Positions 15,481-26,294 are shown, counted from the first letter of the stretch. The stretch is DNA of 38,745 nucleotides from Cytobacillus gottheilii (GCF_900166665.1 NZ_LT800494.1:3199167-3237911), one strand, 5' to 3'. Notes: generated by a model not told the origin, from the letters alone. Made by a program: numbers and translations.

Positions 15481-16395
15481 CTATTTACGTAATCTTGGAT
15501 CAAGAGCGTCGCGCAAGCCATCGCCGACTACATTAAATGCAAAGATGGTTAAACAGATAAAGATAGCAGGGAAGAATAAACGCCATGGATAGTAACGCAA
15601 TGCAGGTAAACCATCGTTAGCCATTGTTCCCCAGCTCGCAAGCGGCGGTGTTAAACCAAGACCAAGGAAGCTCAAGAAAGCTTCTGTAAAAATAGCAGAT
15701 GGAACAGTTAATGTCATCGTAACTAAGATTGGTCCCATTGCATTTGGAATTAAGTGTTTGCTCATAATTCTTGTCGTATTTGCACCAAGTGTTTTAGCAG
15801 CAAGCACATATTCCTGATTTTTCAGCGAGAGAACCTGTCCACGGACAATACGTGACATGTTTATCCATCCGGTTATTGTCATAGCAAGGATCATTGTGGC
15901 CAAACCTTGACCTAATACAACCATTAACAAGATAACTAATAGCAAATACGGAATTCCATAAAGGATGTCGGCAAAACGCATCATAAACTCATCCGTACGG
16001 CCACCTTTATAACCAGCAATTCCACCCCAGATTACACCAATACATAGGTCAATTAATGCTGCTGCAACACCGATAAAAATCGATATACGAGCACCTTCCC
16101 ATGTACGAGTAAATACATCACGGCCTAAATCATCAGTACCAAACCAATGTTCAGCTGAAGGAGCTTGGTTTTTATTTGAAAGATCATTTTGCTTATAATC
16201 ATATTCTGTCATCATAGGACCGAAAATCGCCATAAAAATAAGAATGGCTAATAGAACTAATCCAAATAAAGCTAATTTATTCTTACGGAAACGAACGAAC
16301 ACATCTTTCCAAAAGGAGAGACTCGGTTTTGAAATCTTCTCAGCATCTTCTAGCTGTGTTCCAACTACTTTGAATTTATCTTTTGATATTTCCAT
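15481..16395 (-). CDS. oppC: Oligopeptide ABC transporter permease OppC
   Basis: A 304-residue inner-membrane permease with a cytosolic N-terminal tail, an OppC-type first membrane helix near residues 38-60 and the binding-protein-dependent transport core. The EAA-type loop is seen as LAAKTLGANTTRIMSKHLIPNAMGPI, which docks the ATPases. WFGTDDLGRDVFTR is the conserved extracytoplasmic segment. The protein ends with [14 protein letters not shown], typical of the family. It lies 3 bases after oppB, with GGGAG inside the end of oppB. Confidence 0.95.
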   Translation of the reverse strand: MEISKDKFKVVGTQLEDAEKISKPSLSFWKDVFVRFRKNKLALFGLVLLAILIFMAIFGPMMTEYDYKQNDLSNKNQAPSAEHWFGTDDLGRDVFTRTWEGARISIFIGVAAALIDLCIGVIWGGIAGYKGGRTDEFMMRFADILYGIPYLLLVILLMVVLGQGLATMILAMTITGWINMSRIVRGQVLSLKNQEYVLAAKTLGANTTRIMSKHLIPNAMGPILVTMTLTVPSAIFTEAFLSFLGLGLTPPLASWGTMANDGLPALRYYPWRLFFPAIFICLTIFAFNVVGDGLRDALDPRLRK

Positions 16396-16398
16396 GGT

Positions 16399-17334
16399 TT
16401 ACTCTCCCTTCTTCCCGCCGGCAAGCTTTATGCGCGGGTCGATGATTCCGTATGCAATGTCTACAAGGAGAATAGATACGAGTAATAGAATACTATAGAA
16501 TACTGTTACACCCATAATAACGGTGTAATCACGGTTTGAAATACTTGTTACAAAGTGTGCACCAAGTCCCGGTAAACCAAAGATTCTTTCAATAACAAAG
16601 CTACCTGTTAAAATACTTGCTGTTAGTGGTCCCATATACGTGACAACAGGCAGCATAGCATTACGGACAGCATGCTTTACCGTAATTGCCCCCCTGCTCA
16701 ATCCTTTAGATTTAGCAGTTTTAATGTAATCATTAGCAAGAACTTCTAACATACTCGAACGAGTTAGCCGGGCAATAAAAGCCATTGGTGTCGAAGCAAG
16801 TGCAAGCGCTGGAAGAATGGTGTACATAAACCCTTCCCATCTCGCAACCGGGAAGATTCCCCATTTGATTGCAAGGAAATATTGCAGGAATGATGCCATT
16901 ATGAAGGATGGAACCGATATACCAAGTACCGCAACAATCATTGCTGTGTAATCCTGCCACTTATTGTGTTTTAAAGCAGCGATGATTCCTAGTATAACTC
17001 CAATTGCAACTGCTAAGAAAATTGCTTCTAATCCTAGTAAAAATGAAACAGGGAATCCATCAGTGATTAAGTCATTTACAGTTTGACTTTTATACTTAAA
17101 CGACGGACCAAAATCCCATTTTAAAATCCTTAATAAATACTCCCCGTATTGAACGTACCAAGGTTGATCTAAACCATAGTGCGCATTTAAATTCGCTTCA
17201 ATTTCGGGAGGTAACTGCTTCTCAGATGTAAACGGGTTTCCAGGTGCCATGCGCATAAAAAAGAACGTTGCTGTAACAATTAGCCACAAAGAAATAAGCA
17301 TGTACACCAAACGCTTCCCAATATATTTCGCCAT
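16399..17334 (-). CDS. oppB: Oligopeptide ABC transporter permease OppB
   Basis: A 311-residue permease with six predicted helices, beginning [19 protein letters not shown] follows the first helix, and the EAA loop reads [28 protein letters not shown]. The last membrane helix ends [11 protein letters not shown]. The ATG at 17334 has GGAGGTG 6 bases upstream; the longer frame to 17349 is not needed. It forms the translocation pore with OppC. A 13 bp hairpin (17442-17474) separates it from oppA. Confidence 0.95.
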   Translation of the reverse strand: MAKYIGKRLVYMLISLWLIVTATFFFMRMAPGNPFTSEKQLPPEIEANLNAHYGLDQPWYVQYGEYLLRILKWDFGPSFKYKSQTVNDLITDGFPVSFLLGLEAIFLAVAIGVILGIIAALKHNKWQDYTAMIVAVLGISVPSFIMASFLQYFLAIKWGIFPVARWEGFMYTILPALALASTPMAFIARLTRSSMLEVLANDYIKTAKSKGLSRGAITVKHAVRNAMLPVVTYMGPLTASILTGSFVIERIFGLPGLGAHFVTSISNRDYTVIMGVTVFYSILLLVSILLVDIAYGIIDPRIKLAGGKKGE

Positions 17335-17441
17335 TGACAACACCTCCATATAAATACTTTTTATAAGAAGACCTACACAGACAAAACACGATCATTTTTG
17401 TCATTTTTTGGTCGAATTTACGGCTTCACATTACAGAAACG

Positions 17442-17474
17442 AAGGTATATGGGAGACTTGATCCCATATACCTT
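17442..17474 (-). other. Strong hairpin between oppA and oppB
   Basis: A perfect 13 bp stem, AAGGTATATGGGA (17442-17454) and TCCCATATACCTT (17462-17474), has a 7-base loop. No long U run follows on the minus strand. It is better explained as an mRNA 3'-end stabiliser or partial attenuator that lets oppA be made in excess over the membrane subunits. Confidence 0.7.
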
Positions 17475-17492
17475 TCGTCAAATTACTATCGA

Positions 17493-19136
17493 TTATTCAA
17501 AATATGCCCATTTGAATTGAGCATCTCCAAGACCAGAAATTGCTACATCTTTTAAGTTTTCATTTTGAACCCAGTTGTTTGTGTAGAAATAGATTGGTGC
17601 AACAGGCATTGCATCCATAAAGATCGCTTCAGCGTCTCTTAAAATTTGTTGACGAGCATCAGCATCTGTTTCAGTTGCAGATTGAGCAAGAAGCTCTTGG
17701 AATTCTGGATCTTCCCAGCCAGTATCGTTGTTTCCGCCATCAGCGTCACGATAAGCTTCAAGGAAGTTGATTCCATCATTAAAGTCGCCTAACCAGCCCA
17801 TACGAGCAACTTGATAATCTAATGCATGAACACTATCTAAGTATACAGCCCACTCTTGGTTATCAAGAGTTACTTCTACACCTAGGTTTTGAGTCCACAT
17901 ATCTTGGATTGCTTGAGCAATCTTTTGGTGGCCTTCAGAAGTGTTATAAGAAAGTGTAATAGCAGGAAGCTCAGAAGCATCACTTAAACCTAGCTCTTCA
18001 AGACCTGCTGCTAAAAATTCTTTAGCTGCTTCCATATCATTATCAGGGAAATAGCCTTCTTCGTTCTCAGGGAACATTGTTGGTGGTACAAGCGCCATTG
18101 CTGGAAGCTGCTCACCTTGTGTTACATTATCAATTAACTCTTGACGGTTAATTGCATGTGCAAATGCTTTACGAATATTTGCATTGTTGAATGGTTCAAC
18201 AGTTGTATTAAATTTATACAGGTAAGTACCTGCGATTGGCTCAGTAACCAAACGGCCTTCATCTTTTAATGCAGGAAGTGCATCAAGTGGAAGAGCACCA
18301 GTTGGAGCTCCAGCCCAGTCAAGTTCACCGTTTTCAAACATTGATAATTCAGTGTTTGGATCATTAACCATGATCATTTCAATTGTATCTAGTTTTACAG
18401 CATCTTTATCCCAATAAGTGTCGCTCTTTTCAAGAACGATCTTATCACTGTGTGACCATTCAGTCATATGGAATGGTCCGTTAGTTGTATAGTCATCACC
18501 AGCATCGTTAGCCCACTCAGGGTTAGCTTCTGCAACTTTGCTGTTAAATGGCAGGTAAGTATAGAATGCAGTCAACTCTAAGAAGAAAGGAGTTGGGTTT
18601 GCAAGTGTTACTTCAAGAGTTTTCTCATCTACTGCTTTTACTCCTACTTCATCAAGTGATCCGCCTGCAGTGTTTGCAGCTTCAGCACCAGCGATGTAGT
18701 TAAGTTGGTAAGCGTACTCTGATTGGTTTTCTGGGTTAATTGCCCATTTCCAAGCAGCTTCAAAGTCTTGAGCTGTTACAGGATCTCCGTTAGACCACTG
18801 TGCATCACGCAGGTTAAATGTGTAAACCTTTTGATCTTCAGAAACTACCCAATCTTCTGCCATAGCAGGTTCTGGAGTTCCTTCTTTACCGATACGAGTT
18901 AAGCCTTCAAGCGTTTGACGAAGAACTGTACCAGAAGTAGAATCTTTCGCTAAACCTGGGTGTAAAGAAGGTGGTTCAGTATTAATGTTAACACTTAAAT
19001 TTTGTTCTACATCAGCTCCGCCTTCATCGCCGCCATCGCCGTTATCAGCGTTGTCGTCTCCGCCGCTACATGCTGCTAGGAACATGCTTAGCACAAGCAA
19101 GATACTGAAGAGAAATGAAAATCTCTTTTTGTTCAC
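17493..19136 (-). CDS. oppA: Oligopeptide-binding lipoprotein OppA
   Basis: A 547-residue extracytoplasmic solute-binding lipoprotein. The N-terminus has basic residues, a hydrophobic core and the lipobox LAAC with Cys23 to be lipidated. A Gly/Asp-rich linker follows, then the SBP family 5 domain (EPPSLHPGLAKDSTSG, FNLRDAQWSNGDPVTAQDF). It captures peptides for OppBCDF. The start is the GTG at 19136, with AGGGGG 7 bases upstream. The ATG at 19259 would add 41 residues that hide the signal peptide, so it is rejected. A promoter at 19471-19499 predicts a leader of about 330 nt. Confidence 0.96.
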   Translation of the reverse strand: MNKKRFSFLFSILLVLSMFLAACSGGDDNADNGDGGDEGGADVEQNLSVNINTEPPSLHPGLAKDSTSGTVLRQTLEGLTRIGKEGTPEPAMAEDWVVSEDQKVYTFNLRDAQWSNGDPVTAQDFEAAWKWAINPENQSEYAYQLNYIAGAEAANTAGGSLDEVGVKAVDEKTLEVTLANPTPFFLELTAFYTYLPFNSKVAEANPEWANDAGDDYTTNGPFHMTEWSHSDKIVLEKSDTYWDKDAVKLDTIEMIMVNDPNTELSMFENGELDWAGAPTGALPLDALPALKDEGRLVTEPIAGTYLYKFNTTVEPFNNANIRKAFAHAINRQELIDNVTQGEQLPAMALVPPTMFPENEEGYFPDNDMEAAKEFLAAGLEELGLSDASELPAITLSYNTSEGHQKIAQAIQDMWTQNLGVEVTLDNQEWAVYLDSVHALDYQVARMGWLGDFNDGINFLEAYRDADGGNNDTGWEDPEFQELLAQSATETDADARQQILRDAEAIFMDAMPVAPIYFYTNNWVQNENLKDVAISGLGDAQFKWAYFE

Positions 19137-19463
19137 GGTAAAACCCCCTAATAGTTTTCCCCAAATATTCCTTTTACAAAAATTCCACAAAATACAATTG
19201 TCCTCCTGACATATATTGCTGAAATAGTCTGTCTTTTTTCGGTAAAGAAAAAGAAGCAAACTACTCCTTCTAACAGAATGCGAGATGCTTCTGACCCTAA
19301 AGATTGATTATCCTCTATATTCTGATAATTAAATCCAAATATATAAGTCAAATGCTATCTTTAAACTCATTAGTCTCATAAACTCGCACTTAAGTATGCT
19401 TGTCAGGTTGATTTAATTGAATTTTGTTTAGATTGTAACAATTTTGTAAAGAATTCATTTGGT
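19137..19463 (-). other. Long predicted leader of oppA
   Basis: About 330 nt between the predicted opp start site and the oppA GTG. I saw no known riboswitch, strong hairpin or small open frame with a ribosome site in it. Confidence 0.35.
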
Positions 19464-19470
19464 GATTTTT

Positions 19471-19499
19471 ATTATAAGTATTTTATTTCTTGATTGCAA
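19471..19499 (-). promoter_or_regulatory. SigA promoter of the opp operon
   Basis: On the minus strand TTGCAA (19494-19499), a 17-base spacer and a consensus TATAAT (complement at 19471-19476). Predicted start is near 19464. Confidence 0.7.
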
Positions 19500-19535
19500 G
19501 TAAGTTTTTAGTAGGAAAGTTCTACCATACATGCG

Positions 19536-19550
19536 AATTTGCTGAAAAAT
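19536..19550 (-). promoter_or_regulatory. CodY-like box upstream of opp
   Basis: The minus strand reads ATTTTTCAGCAAATT, 13 of 15 matches to the CodY consensus AATTTTCWGAAAATT. It lies about 37-51 bp upstream of the -35. CodY senses branched-chain amino acids and GTP and represses peptide uptake genes. Confidence 0.45.
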
Positions 19551-19657
19551 ATTAATATACTAACACTTTCACGAAAAAATTTTTTTTACGAAATAGGTCA
19601 TTTTTCGACAATCCTCTCCTCAATTAATGTAAGAAAACAAATTTTTTCTTTATTAAT

Positions 19658-19686
19658 TTGAATTCAAATTCATTTTATTATATGAT
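19658..19686 (+). promoter_or_regulatory. SigA promoter of the trpS leader
   Basis: TTGAAT (19658-19663), a 17-base spacer and TATGAT (19681-19686), with the T-box leader starting a few bases downstream. Confidence 0.65.
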
Positions 19687-19692
19687 TAATAT

Positions 19693-19960
19693 AATAAAAT
19701 TTATATGAAATGGCTATGATGAAGAGTAGTATATTTACTCATTGGTTTTAAGAGATCCTGTGGCTGGTGTAAACAGGAAACCAAGTAAATAGAATGGACT
19801 TTTGAGCTTTTTAAAATAAAGAACTTTCTTTATTAAACGTTTGTCTACGTTATAAGACATCCTGTTCTAATGCAGGAACAAAGAGACTCAAATAAAATTG
19901 AGTAATTAGGGTGGCACCGCGGACCATTCGTCCCTAAAGATTTGGACGAATGGTCTTTTT
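19693..19960 (+). promoter_or_regulatory. Tryptophan-specific T-box riboswitch of trpS
   Basis: A leader that reads uncharged tRNA(Trp) and switches between terminator and antiterminator. Stem I contains the AGAGA and GGTG-loop elements (about 19751-19780) and a specifier in GAATGGACT with TGG, the Trp codon, at 19795-19797. The T-box AGGGTGGCACCGCG is at 19908-19921; its variable base is C in TGGC, which pairs with the G discriminator of tRNA(Trp). The terminator is GACCATTCGTCC (19922-19933) with GGACGAATGGTC (19944-19955) and a T run to 19960. Confidence 0.95.
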
Positions 19961-19994
19961 GCTGCCCTTTTTTCTCTCTTCACAACCATTTTAA

Positions 19995-20996
<1,002 letters not shown>

Positions 20997-21036
20997 ATAT
21001 AGTCCGCCATTTCTAACGTAATTTACTAAAAGATCA

Positions 21037-21068
21037 AAAAAACCTTCGATAATTATCGAAGGTTTTTT
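21037..21068. terminator. Bidirectional terminator between trpS and yjbA
   Basis: AAAAAACCTTCGAT (21037-21050), loop AATT and ATCGAAGGTTTTTT (21055-21068), symmetric with A and T runs. Confidence 0.9.
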
Positions 21069-21070
21069 AT

Positions 21071-21814
21071 TTAATTCACTCTTGAACCATGTTCAATTTC
21101 CCATAATTTTTCAAAAAATGGCTGTCCTTTTATTAAATTTTCGCAAAATCTTTCATGCTTTTTTGACCAGCCATATTTGCTCTCGTCGAAAAGGTGTTCC
21201 CATGCATTTTCAAATTCCATAGCTTGTATTTCAGAATAAATTTCAGGTCTCCATTCTGTATACCAATATCGAATTTCTGCTTCGTTTTTTGAAGAGTACA
21301 GCTGATCAAGTGCCATAAACAGCAGCTGCTTAAGTTGTCTTTCTTTTCTTGTTAACCCTGCCATTAATTCTGGTGATGGCGAAAGAATATGAAACCCTTT
21401 TCCTGCTGTTTGAGAAAAAGAATATGTAGTTGTTTCTTGATCAGCTATCATTTCATAGGCAAGCTGTTCCTGCCTTGGAATAAGTCTGCTTTTTCTGATT
21501 GGTATACTGTATCCAATTGTATCTACGGCAAGAATGCCTGTCCCATCCGTGACAACAAAACAGTAATCCAATTGCACACGCTCATGATTCTTTCTTAAAT
21601 ATGCTTTTTGGTAGATATCGTCGAGAAGCTGTTGCGGAAGGTCTGCTAGATCATTTTCAATATAATGAAATAAGATAGAATCAACCTTTAATAATGGCAC
21701 TTGATCCAGTAATTCAACCCCGTCATCCTTACGCCACTCATGAAAATGACATACATTGTACCCATTTTCTTCTCCTTCAAACCAGTTCACCCAAACATCA
21801 TGAAGATATAACAT
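21071..21814 (-). CDS. yjbA: Conserved hypothetical protein YjbA (UPF0736)
   Basis: A 247-residue soluble protein, rich in aromatic and acidic residues, with no signal peptide or membrane segment. It is recognised as the YjbA/UPF0736 family from its N-terminus ([31 protein letters not shown] pattern), its length and its place between app and trpS. No function is established in the family. No catalytic motif stands out. The ATG follows GGGGG at 7 bases. Confidence 0.82.
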   Translation of the reverse strand: MLYLHDVWVNWFEGEENGYNVCHFHEWRKDDGVELLDQVPLLKVDSILFHYIENDLADLPQQLLDDIYQKAYLRKNHERVQLDYCFVVTDGTGILAVDTIGYSIPIRKSRLIPRQEQLAYEMIADQETTTYSFSQTAGKGFHILSPSPELMAGLTRKERQLKQLLFMALDQLYSSKNEAEIRYWYTEWRPEIYSEIQAMEFENAWEHLFDESKYGWSKKHERFCENLIKGQPFFEKLWEIEHGSRVN

Positions 21815-22342
21815 TTACTTACCCCCACTTCACTAACTATTTGTCAATCAGTATGGGCATGTAATAGTAAATTTATTCCTACATTACATAGCGCTGAGAT
21901 AGATTTAATGCAATTTACTATAATATATTCATTTTTGTTCTCTTATATGACTTGACTCGGCCACTAATCTCAATTATGTCATTTATTATCCATGTAACCA
22001 GATTTTCCAATTGCTCTTCTTTATTATTTCTTTATCCAAATCAGTCAACCTTAAAATTAGAGTTATTTACCTACTCAAATATATCATTCAGCACAAAGTG
22101 GCCAAACAAAATAAGATAAGGTACTTAAACGGATATTCAATGTTATGGTTTAGGTATTTAAACTAGCCCTTTCTACCTGTGTTCCGGTCACTGTTTTTCG
22201 TGGAAGCACAGAGGAGAGGTAAGCCGCCTCGCTTTGACCACTTCTGAGGGTCTCACCCTTTCCTCTATTGCTTAAAAAAGTTGAGTGTCCTCCACTCCAT
22301 TTCACTTAGGTTTACAAGATATATTTTATAAAAACAAATAAA
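21815..22342. other. Intergenic region between yjbA and app, with a degenerate GC-rich repeat
   Basis: About 530 bp without a gene. A GC-richer island at about 22178-22315 stands out. It contains an imperfect stem CTGTGTTCC/GGAAGCACAG, an outer AGAGGA/TCCTCT pair, GGGTCTCACCC, and further on TGTCCTCCACTCCA. Order and wording resemble a GC-rich repeat of about 120 bp that I recall from many Bacillus intergenic regions, much decayed. The rest is AT-rich and without recognised signals. Confidence 0.45.
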
Positions 22343-22387
22343 AAAAACGAATGATTAGAAAGGTTCACTTCCTAATCATTCGTTTTT
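22343..22387 (-). terminator. Terminator of the app operon
   Basis: AAAAACGAATGATTAG (22343-22358) and CTAATCATTCGTTTTT (22372-22387), a 16 bp stem followed on the minus strand by Us. Confidence 0.88.
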
Positions 22388-22428
22388 ATAGTCTGTTAAA
22401 TACTAATGTCCATTTCTTCTCGTTTATT

Positions 22429-23343
22429 CTATTCCAATGTTTTTGGATCCAGTGCATCTCTTAATCCATCACCGATAAAGTTAAAGCTTAGTACGGTTAG
22501 CAGAATTAAGAATCCTGGGAAGAATGGATACCATGGTGCTGTTAACATAACCGTATAGTTTTGAGCGTCTTGCAGCATGTTGCCCCAGCTTGGGTCTGGT
22601 GGCTGTATGCCTAATCCCAGATAACTGAGTGATGCTTCTGCAAGAATTACACTGCCAACTAATAATGTAGCAGCAACGATAATTGGTCCCATTGCATTCG
22701 GTAAAATATGTGTAAAGATAATTTTGTAAGATTTTGTACCGATCGTTTTCGATGCGAGTACAAATTCCCTGGATCTTAAGGATAAAAACTCTCCGCGCAC
22801 AAGCCTTGCTGTACCTGTCCAGCTTGTTAAGGCAAAAACCAAGATTAGGTTTTCTAAGCTAGAAGAGAAGATTGTTACAACAGTGATTAGCAGGAAAAGA
22901 CTTGGGATTGAGATGATAACATCAACTAATCTCATCAGAATCGCATCTATGATTCCTCCAAAATAGCCAGCTACTGCTCCTACAGCAATTCCGATCAGGA
23001 TAGCACCTAAAACAGAGCCAAATGCTACTAGAAGCGAAACTCTTCCGCCATATAACAGTCTCGTAAAGATGTCTCTGCCATAACGGTCTGTACCAAGCCA
23101 ATAATCAGCACTAGGCGGCTGCAGCTTCGCCAGCAAGTTTTGCTGATCAAATGGATGTGGAGCAATAACTGGTGCCAGCACTGAAGCCAAAATGATGATT
23201 AGAAGAAAGATCCCGCCAGTAACCGCCAATTTATTCTTAACAAACTTTCTAAAAAATATTTTTGTTAATGTATCAGGTTTTTCCATTAAATTGGGGTTCA
23301 GTTCTAATTCTTTTTGTGAAATTTCCGGATTAACTTGTGTCAC
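22429..23343 (-). CDS. appC: Oligopeptide ABC transporter permease AppC
   Basis: A 304-residue permease, last gene of the app operon. The OppC-type N-terminal helix is followed by [21 protein letters not shown] and the EAA loop [26 protein letters not shown]. The C-terminus is [14 protein letters not shown]. The start is taken as the GTG at 23343, because AAAGGAGGGG lies just before it. The ATG at 23367, overlapping the end of appB, has no ribosome site at proper distance. It works with AppB as the membrane channel. Confidence 0.93.
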   Translation of the reverse strand: MTQVNPEISQKELELNPNLMEKPDTLTKIFFRKFVKNKLAVTGGIFLLIIILASVLAPVIAPHPFDQQNLLAKLQPPSADYWLGTDRYGRDIFTRLLYGGRVSLLVAFGSVLGAILIGIAVGAVAGYFGGIIDAILMRLVDVIISIPSLFLLITVVTIFSSSLENLILVFALTSWTGTARLVRGEFLSLRSREFVLASKTIGTKSYKIIFTHILPNAMGPIIVAATLLVGSVILAEASLSYLGLGIQPPDPSWGNMLQDAQNYTVMLTAPWYPFFPGFLILLTVLSFNFIGDGLRDALDPKTLE

Positions 23344-23356
23344 TGTAACCCCTCCT

Positions 23357-24307
23357 TTAATACTCAATGCGCGGATCGAAGACCGCGTATAAAATGTCAG
23401 CTACTAAGTTACCAATTACAACAAATACTGCAGAAATAACTGTTAATGCCATAATAACTGGATAGTCCCTCTGGAAGGCTGATTCAATGAATAAAAGCCC
23501 TATTCCTGGCCATGCAAATACTCTCTCAGTAATCGCAGCTCCACCGATAAATGAAGGAAGCATTAAACCAAAGATTGTGATGATCGGAATCATACCATTT
23601 CTGACACCGTGTTTAAAAACTACTTTTCTTTCTTTAAAACCTTTTGACATGGCAGTACGGATATAATCCTGTTTCAATACATCAATCATCGAAGAACGAG
23701 TATAACGCGTTAATGCTGCCATATCCGCTGTAGCTAATACGAAAGCCGGGAGAATTAAGTGATGGATTCGATCCCATAAACTAAAATCGGCATTTAAAGT
23801 AGATACTCCACCTGTCGGAAACCAGCCCAAGGTAACCGATAAAAACATGATCAAAATCAAACCAAGCCAAAAGTTTGGTGTCGCAACTCCTAAAAAGGAA
23901 GTTACGGTTACTGTGTAGTCAAGTTTTGAATATGGCCGCATTGCTGAATAAATTCCAAAAGGAATCGCGATAATGATCGCCAGAATCGTAGAGGTTAACA
24001 TGAGCAACAAAGTATTAGGCAGTCTGTTCATGATCAATTCACTTACAGGAGTTCCCCGCTTAATAATTGAATCGCCAAAATCTCCTTGCACCATATTGCC
24101 AAGCCACTTCATATATTGAACATGTACCGGTTCATCTAATCCATATCTTTCTCGGAAAGCCTCTTTATCTGAGGGTTTCATGGAAGGGTCCATTAATAAA
24201 GATGTTGGATCTCCTGGTGCAGCTTGAATGATTGCAAATGATAGGATGGTAATTCCAAACAGCAAGGGAATAGCCATTATTGTTCGCCGAATAATATATG
24301 AGACCAT
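23357..24307 (-). CDS. appB: Oligopeptide ABC transporter permease AppB
   Basis: A 316-residue permease with six predicted helices, starting [25 protein letters not shown] follows helix 1 and the EAA loop is [28 protein letters not shown]. The last helix ends with AVFDPRIEY. An AAGGAGA ribosome site precedes the ATG. A hairpin separates it from appA. Confidence 0.94.
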   Translation of the reverse strand: MVSYIIRRTIMAIPLLFGITILSFAIIQAAPGDPTSLLMDPSMKPSDKEAFRERYGLDEPVHVQYMKWLGNMVQGDFGDSIIKRGTPVSELIMNRLPNTLLLMLTSTILAIIIAIPFGIYSAMRPYSKLDYTVTVTSFLGVATPNFWLGLILIMFLSVTLGWFPTGGVSTLNADFSLWDRIHHLILPAFVLATADMAALTRYTRSSMIDVLKQDYIRTAMSKGFKERKVVFKHGVRNGMIPIITIFGLMLPSFIGGAAITERVFAWPGIGLLFIESAFQRDYPVIMALTVISAVFVVIGNLVADILYAVFDPRIEY

Positions 24308-24460
24308 CGCCTATTCTCCTTCTCTTAATAAAATGTTATTTATCCTAAATACAGTTATTACGTATAACCTGTAGGGTTTTCAGTATTTAAAAAGCTTGTC
24401 CATTTATTTTAAATGGCTAATTATTAATTTGGCTTATAATTATCATTACCTTAAATAGAT

Positions 24461-24497
24461 GAAGAAAGGGAAAGGTACTTCCAATCCCTTTCTTCAG
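24461..24497 (-). other. Hairpin between appA and appB
   Basis: TGAAGAAAGGGA (24461-24472) and TCCCTTTCTTCA (24486-24497), a perfect 12 bp stem just after the appA stop, without a U run on the minus strand. It mirrors the hairpin after oppA, and probably protects the 3' end of appA mRNA or attenuates appBC. Confidence 0.65.
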
Positions 24498-24506
24498 TTA
24501 AACGAA

Positions 24507-26165
24507 TTACTCTTGCTCTAACCACCATTTGTTGATGTTATAAAGTTGGTTTTTCGCATGGAATTCATAACCTTGCAAGTTTGCTGGTAATGCACGGAAT
24601 TCTTCAGGGTAGTATAAGAATGTGTAAGCTTGATCTTCTGCAAGACCTTGCTGTACTTGACCGATTTGATCTTTACGTGCATCTTTATCAAGTTCTTGTA
24701 AAGATTGGTCCATAAGAACGTCTAGGTCAGGATTAGAGTAGCCAGTGAAGTTTAATCCTGCTTCGATTTCTTTTGTATGGAAGATTCCGCTTGGATCTGG
24801 GTCAGTTCCAAGGCTCCATCCTAATACGATTCCTTCAAAGTTCCAAACGCCTGGGTCGATATCAGCGATTAATGAGCTGAATTCAACGATTTGAGGTACG
24901 ATTTCAATGCCTACTTCTTTTAATTGCTGCTGAAGAATAACAACGATATCTTCACGTACTTTATTACCTTGGTTTGTTTTTACTTCAAAAGAGAATCTTT
25001 CTCCGTCTTTTTCTAAGATGCCGTCATCGCCAGGAGTCCAGCCAGCATCTGCAAGCATTTGTTTTGCTTTTTCTACATCATATTCAAATTTCGGTACATC
25101 TGGATTGTAAGCCCAGCTTAATGGACTTTCTGGTACGTGTGCTACTTCACCAAATCCAGCCATAACATTTTCAACGATTGCTTCACGGTCAATTGCATGC
25201 GTAATTGCTTGACGAACTGATACATCTTGGAACATTTCCATACGCTGGTTAAGTCCTAAGAATGTGTAAGAAAGAGCAAGGCCGCTTTCTAAACGAAGAC
25301 CTGCAGCATCTGCAAAGCTTTCAACTGTTGGTACGTCAGGCTGTGCAACACCAGCATAGTAATGTACATCACCAGCTTGAAGCTGTGCTAACATTGCGTT
25401 TGCATCAGGAACAATTTTGTATGTTACTGAATCTAAATATGGACGTCCATCCCAATAATCTTCATTGGCAACAACTTTAACGTATTCGCCATCTCTCCAC
25501 TCTTCAAACTTGAATGGACCAGATCCGATTGGGTTCTTTGTGTTAAACTCATGCTCACCAAGCTCCGGAATTGGAACTTCGCCTAAAATATGCTCAGGAA
25601 GGATCCCAAAGCTTAAACCTACAACTGGGAATTGAGCATCAACTTTGCTCATGTTGAATTTGATTGTATAATCATCAACTTTTTCTACAGATTCTACAGC
25701 TTCAAAATAAGATTTACGAGGACCATCATACTCTTCGCTCAATGGAATGTTATATGTGAATACAACATCATCTGCTGTTAATGGCTCGCCATCATGGAAA
25801 GTAGCGTCTTGTGTGATTGTAACTGTATAAGTTAAGCCGTCTTCTGCTGCTTCAACACTTTCAGCAAGACCGCCGTCAGTTACTGGGTTGAATTCCAAGT
25901 CTGAACCAATAAGACCATCAAAGATCATACCTTCAATATCAGAACTTGATGCATCACTTGAATATAAACCATTAAACATTGTTGGTGAACCAGTTGAACC
26001 AATGATTAAATCGCCGCCTTGAACAGGCTCACCGCTTGGTTCTGCAGGTGCTTCCGGCTCTTCTTCTGGCTCAGTATCTGTTGCTTCATTACCTCCTCCA
26101 GAACATGCCGCAAGAAACATTGAGAATACTAAAAGTAAACTAAGTAACCATGCTTGCTTTTTCAT
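24507..26165 (-). CDS. appA: Oligopeptide-binding lipoprotein AppA
   Basis: A 552-residue SBP family 5 lipoprotein. The lipobox is LAAC with Cys21, followed by an acidic Glu/Pro-rich linker (about residues 27-50) and the peptide-binding domain (GGDLIIGSTGSPTMFNGLYS, ATFHDGEPLTADDVVFTYN). The frame is uninterrupted, unlike the appA of laboratory B. subtilis 168, which I recall as frameshifted, so App is likely functional here. The ATG lies 7 bases after AGGGGG. App takes up peptides and can replace Opp in competence and sporulation in B. subtilis when appA is intact. Confidence 0.95.
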   Translation of the reverse strand: MKKQAWLLSLLLVFSMFLAACSGGGNEATDTEPEEEPEAPAEPSGEPVQGGDLIIGSTGSPTMFNGLYSSDASSSDIEGMIFDGLIGSDLEFNPVTDGGLAESVEAAEDGLTYTVTITQDATFHDGEPLTADDVVFTYNIPLSEEYDGPRKSYFEAVESVEKVDDYTIKFNMSKVDAQFPVVGLSFGILPEHILGEVPIPELGEHEFNTKNPIGSGPFKFEEWRDGEYVKVVANEDYWDGRPYLDSVTYKIVPDANAMLAQLQAGDVHYYAGVAQPDVPTVESFADAAGLRLESGLALSYTFLGLNQRMEMFQDVSVRQAITHAIDREAIVENVMAGFGEVAHVPESPLSWAYNPDVPKFEYDVEKAKQMLADAGWTPGDDGILEKDGERFSFEVKTNQGNKVREDIVVILQQQLKEVGIEIVPQIVEFSSLIADIDPGVWNFEGIVLGWSLGTDPDPSGIFHTKEIEAGLNFTGYSNPDLDVLMDQSLQELDKDARKDQIGQVQQGLAEDQAYTFLYYPEEFRALPANLQGYEFHAKNQLYNINKWWLEQE

Positions 26166-26270
26166 TCATCTTCCCCCTAAATAATTATTTGTTGAATATT
26201 GCAAATCTTTCGAAACGGAGTATGCTATTGCAGCAACGCCCCCTTTCAAATATTTTTTAAATTTTATGTT

Positions 26271-26294
26271 TATTTCCCCGCTAAGCGGGAAAAT
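26271..26294 (-). other. Hairpin between appF and appA
   Basis: TTTCCCCGC and GCGGGAAA around a TAA loop, with one bulged C (about 26273-26292). No U run follows on the minus strand. Placed just after appF, it could set an RNA processing point upstream of the abundant appA message. Confidence 0.5.

Noticed and set aside
19137..19259. 41-residue extension of oppA
   Set aside because: It would bury the lipoprotein signal peptide inside the protein. The GTG at 19136 has AGGGGG and a proper lipobox downstream.
24507..26165. Frameshift in appA, as in laboratory B. subtilis
   Set aside because: The frame is continuous for 552 codons with lipobox and a full binding-protein domain.
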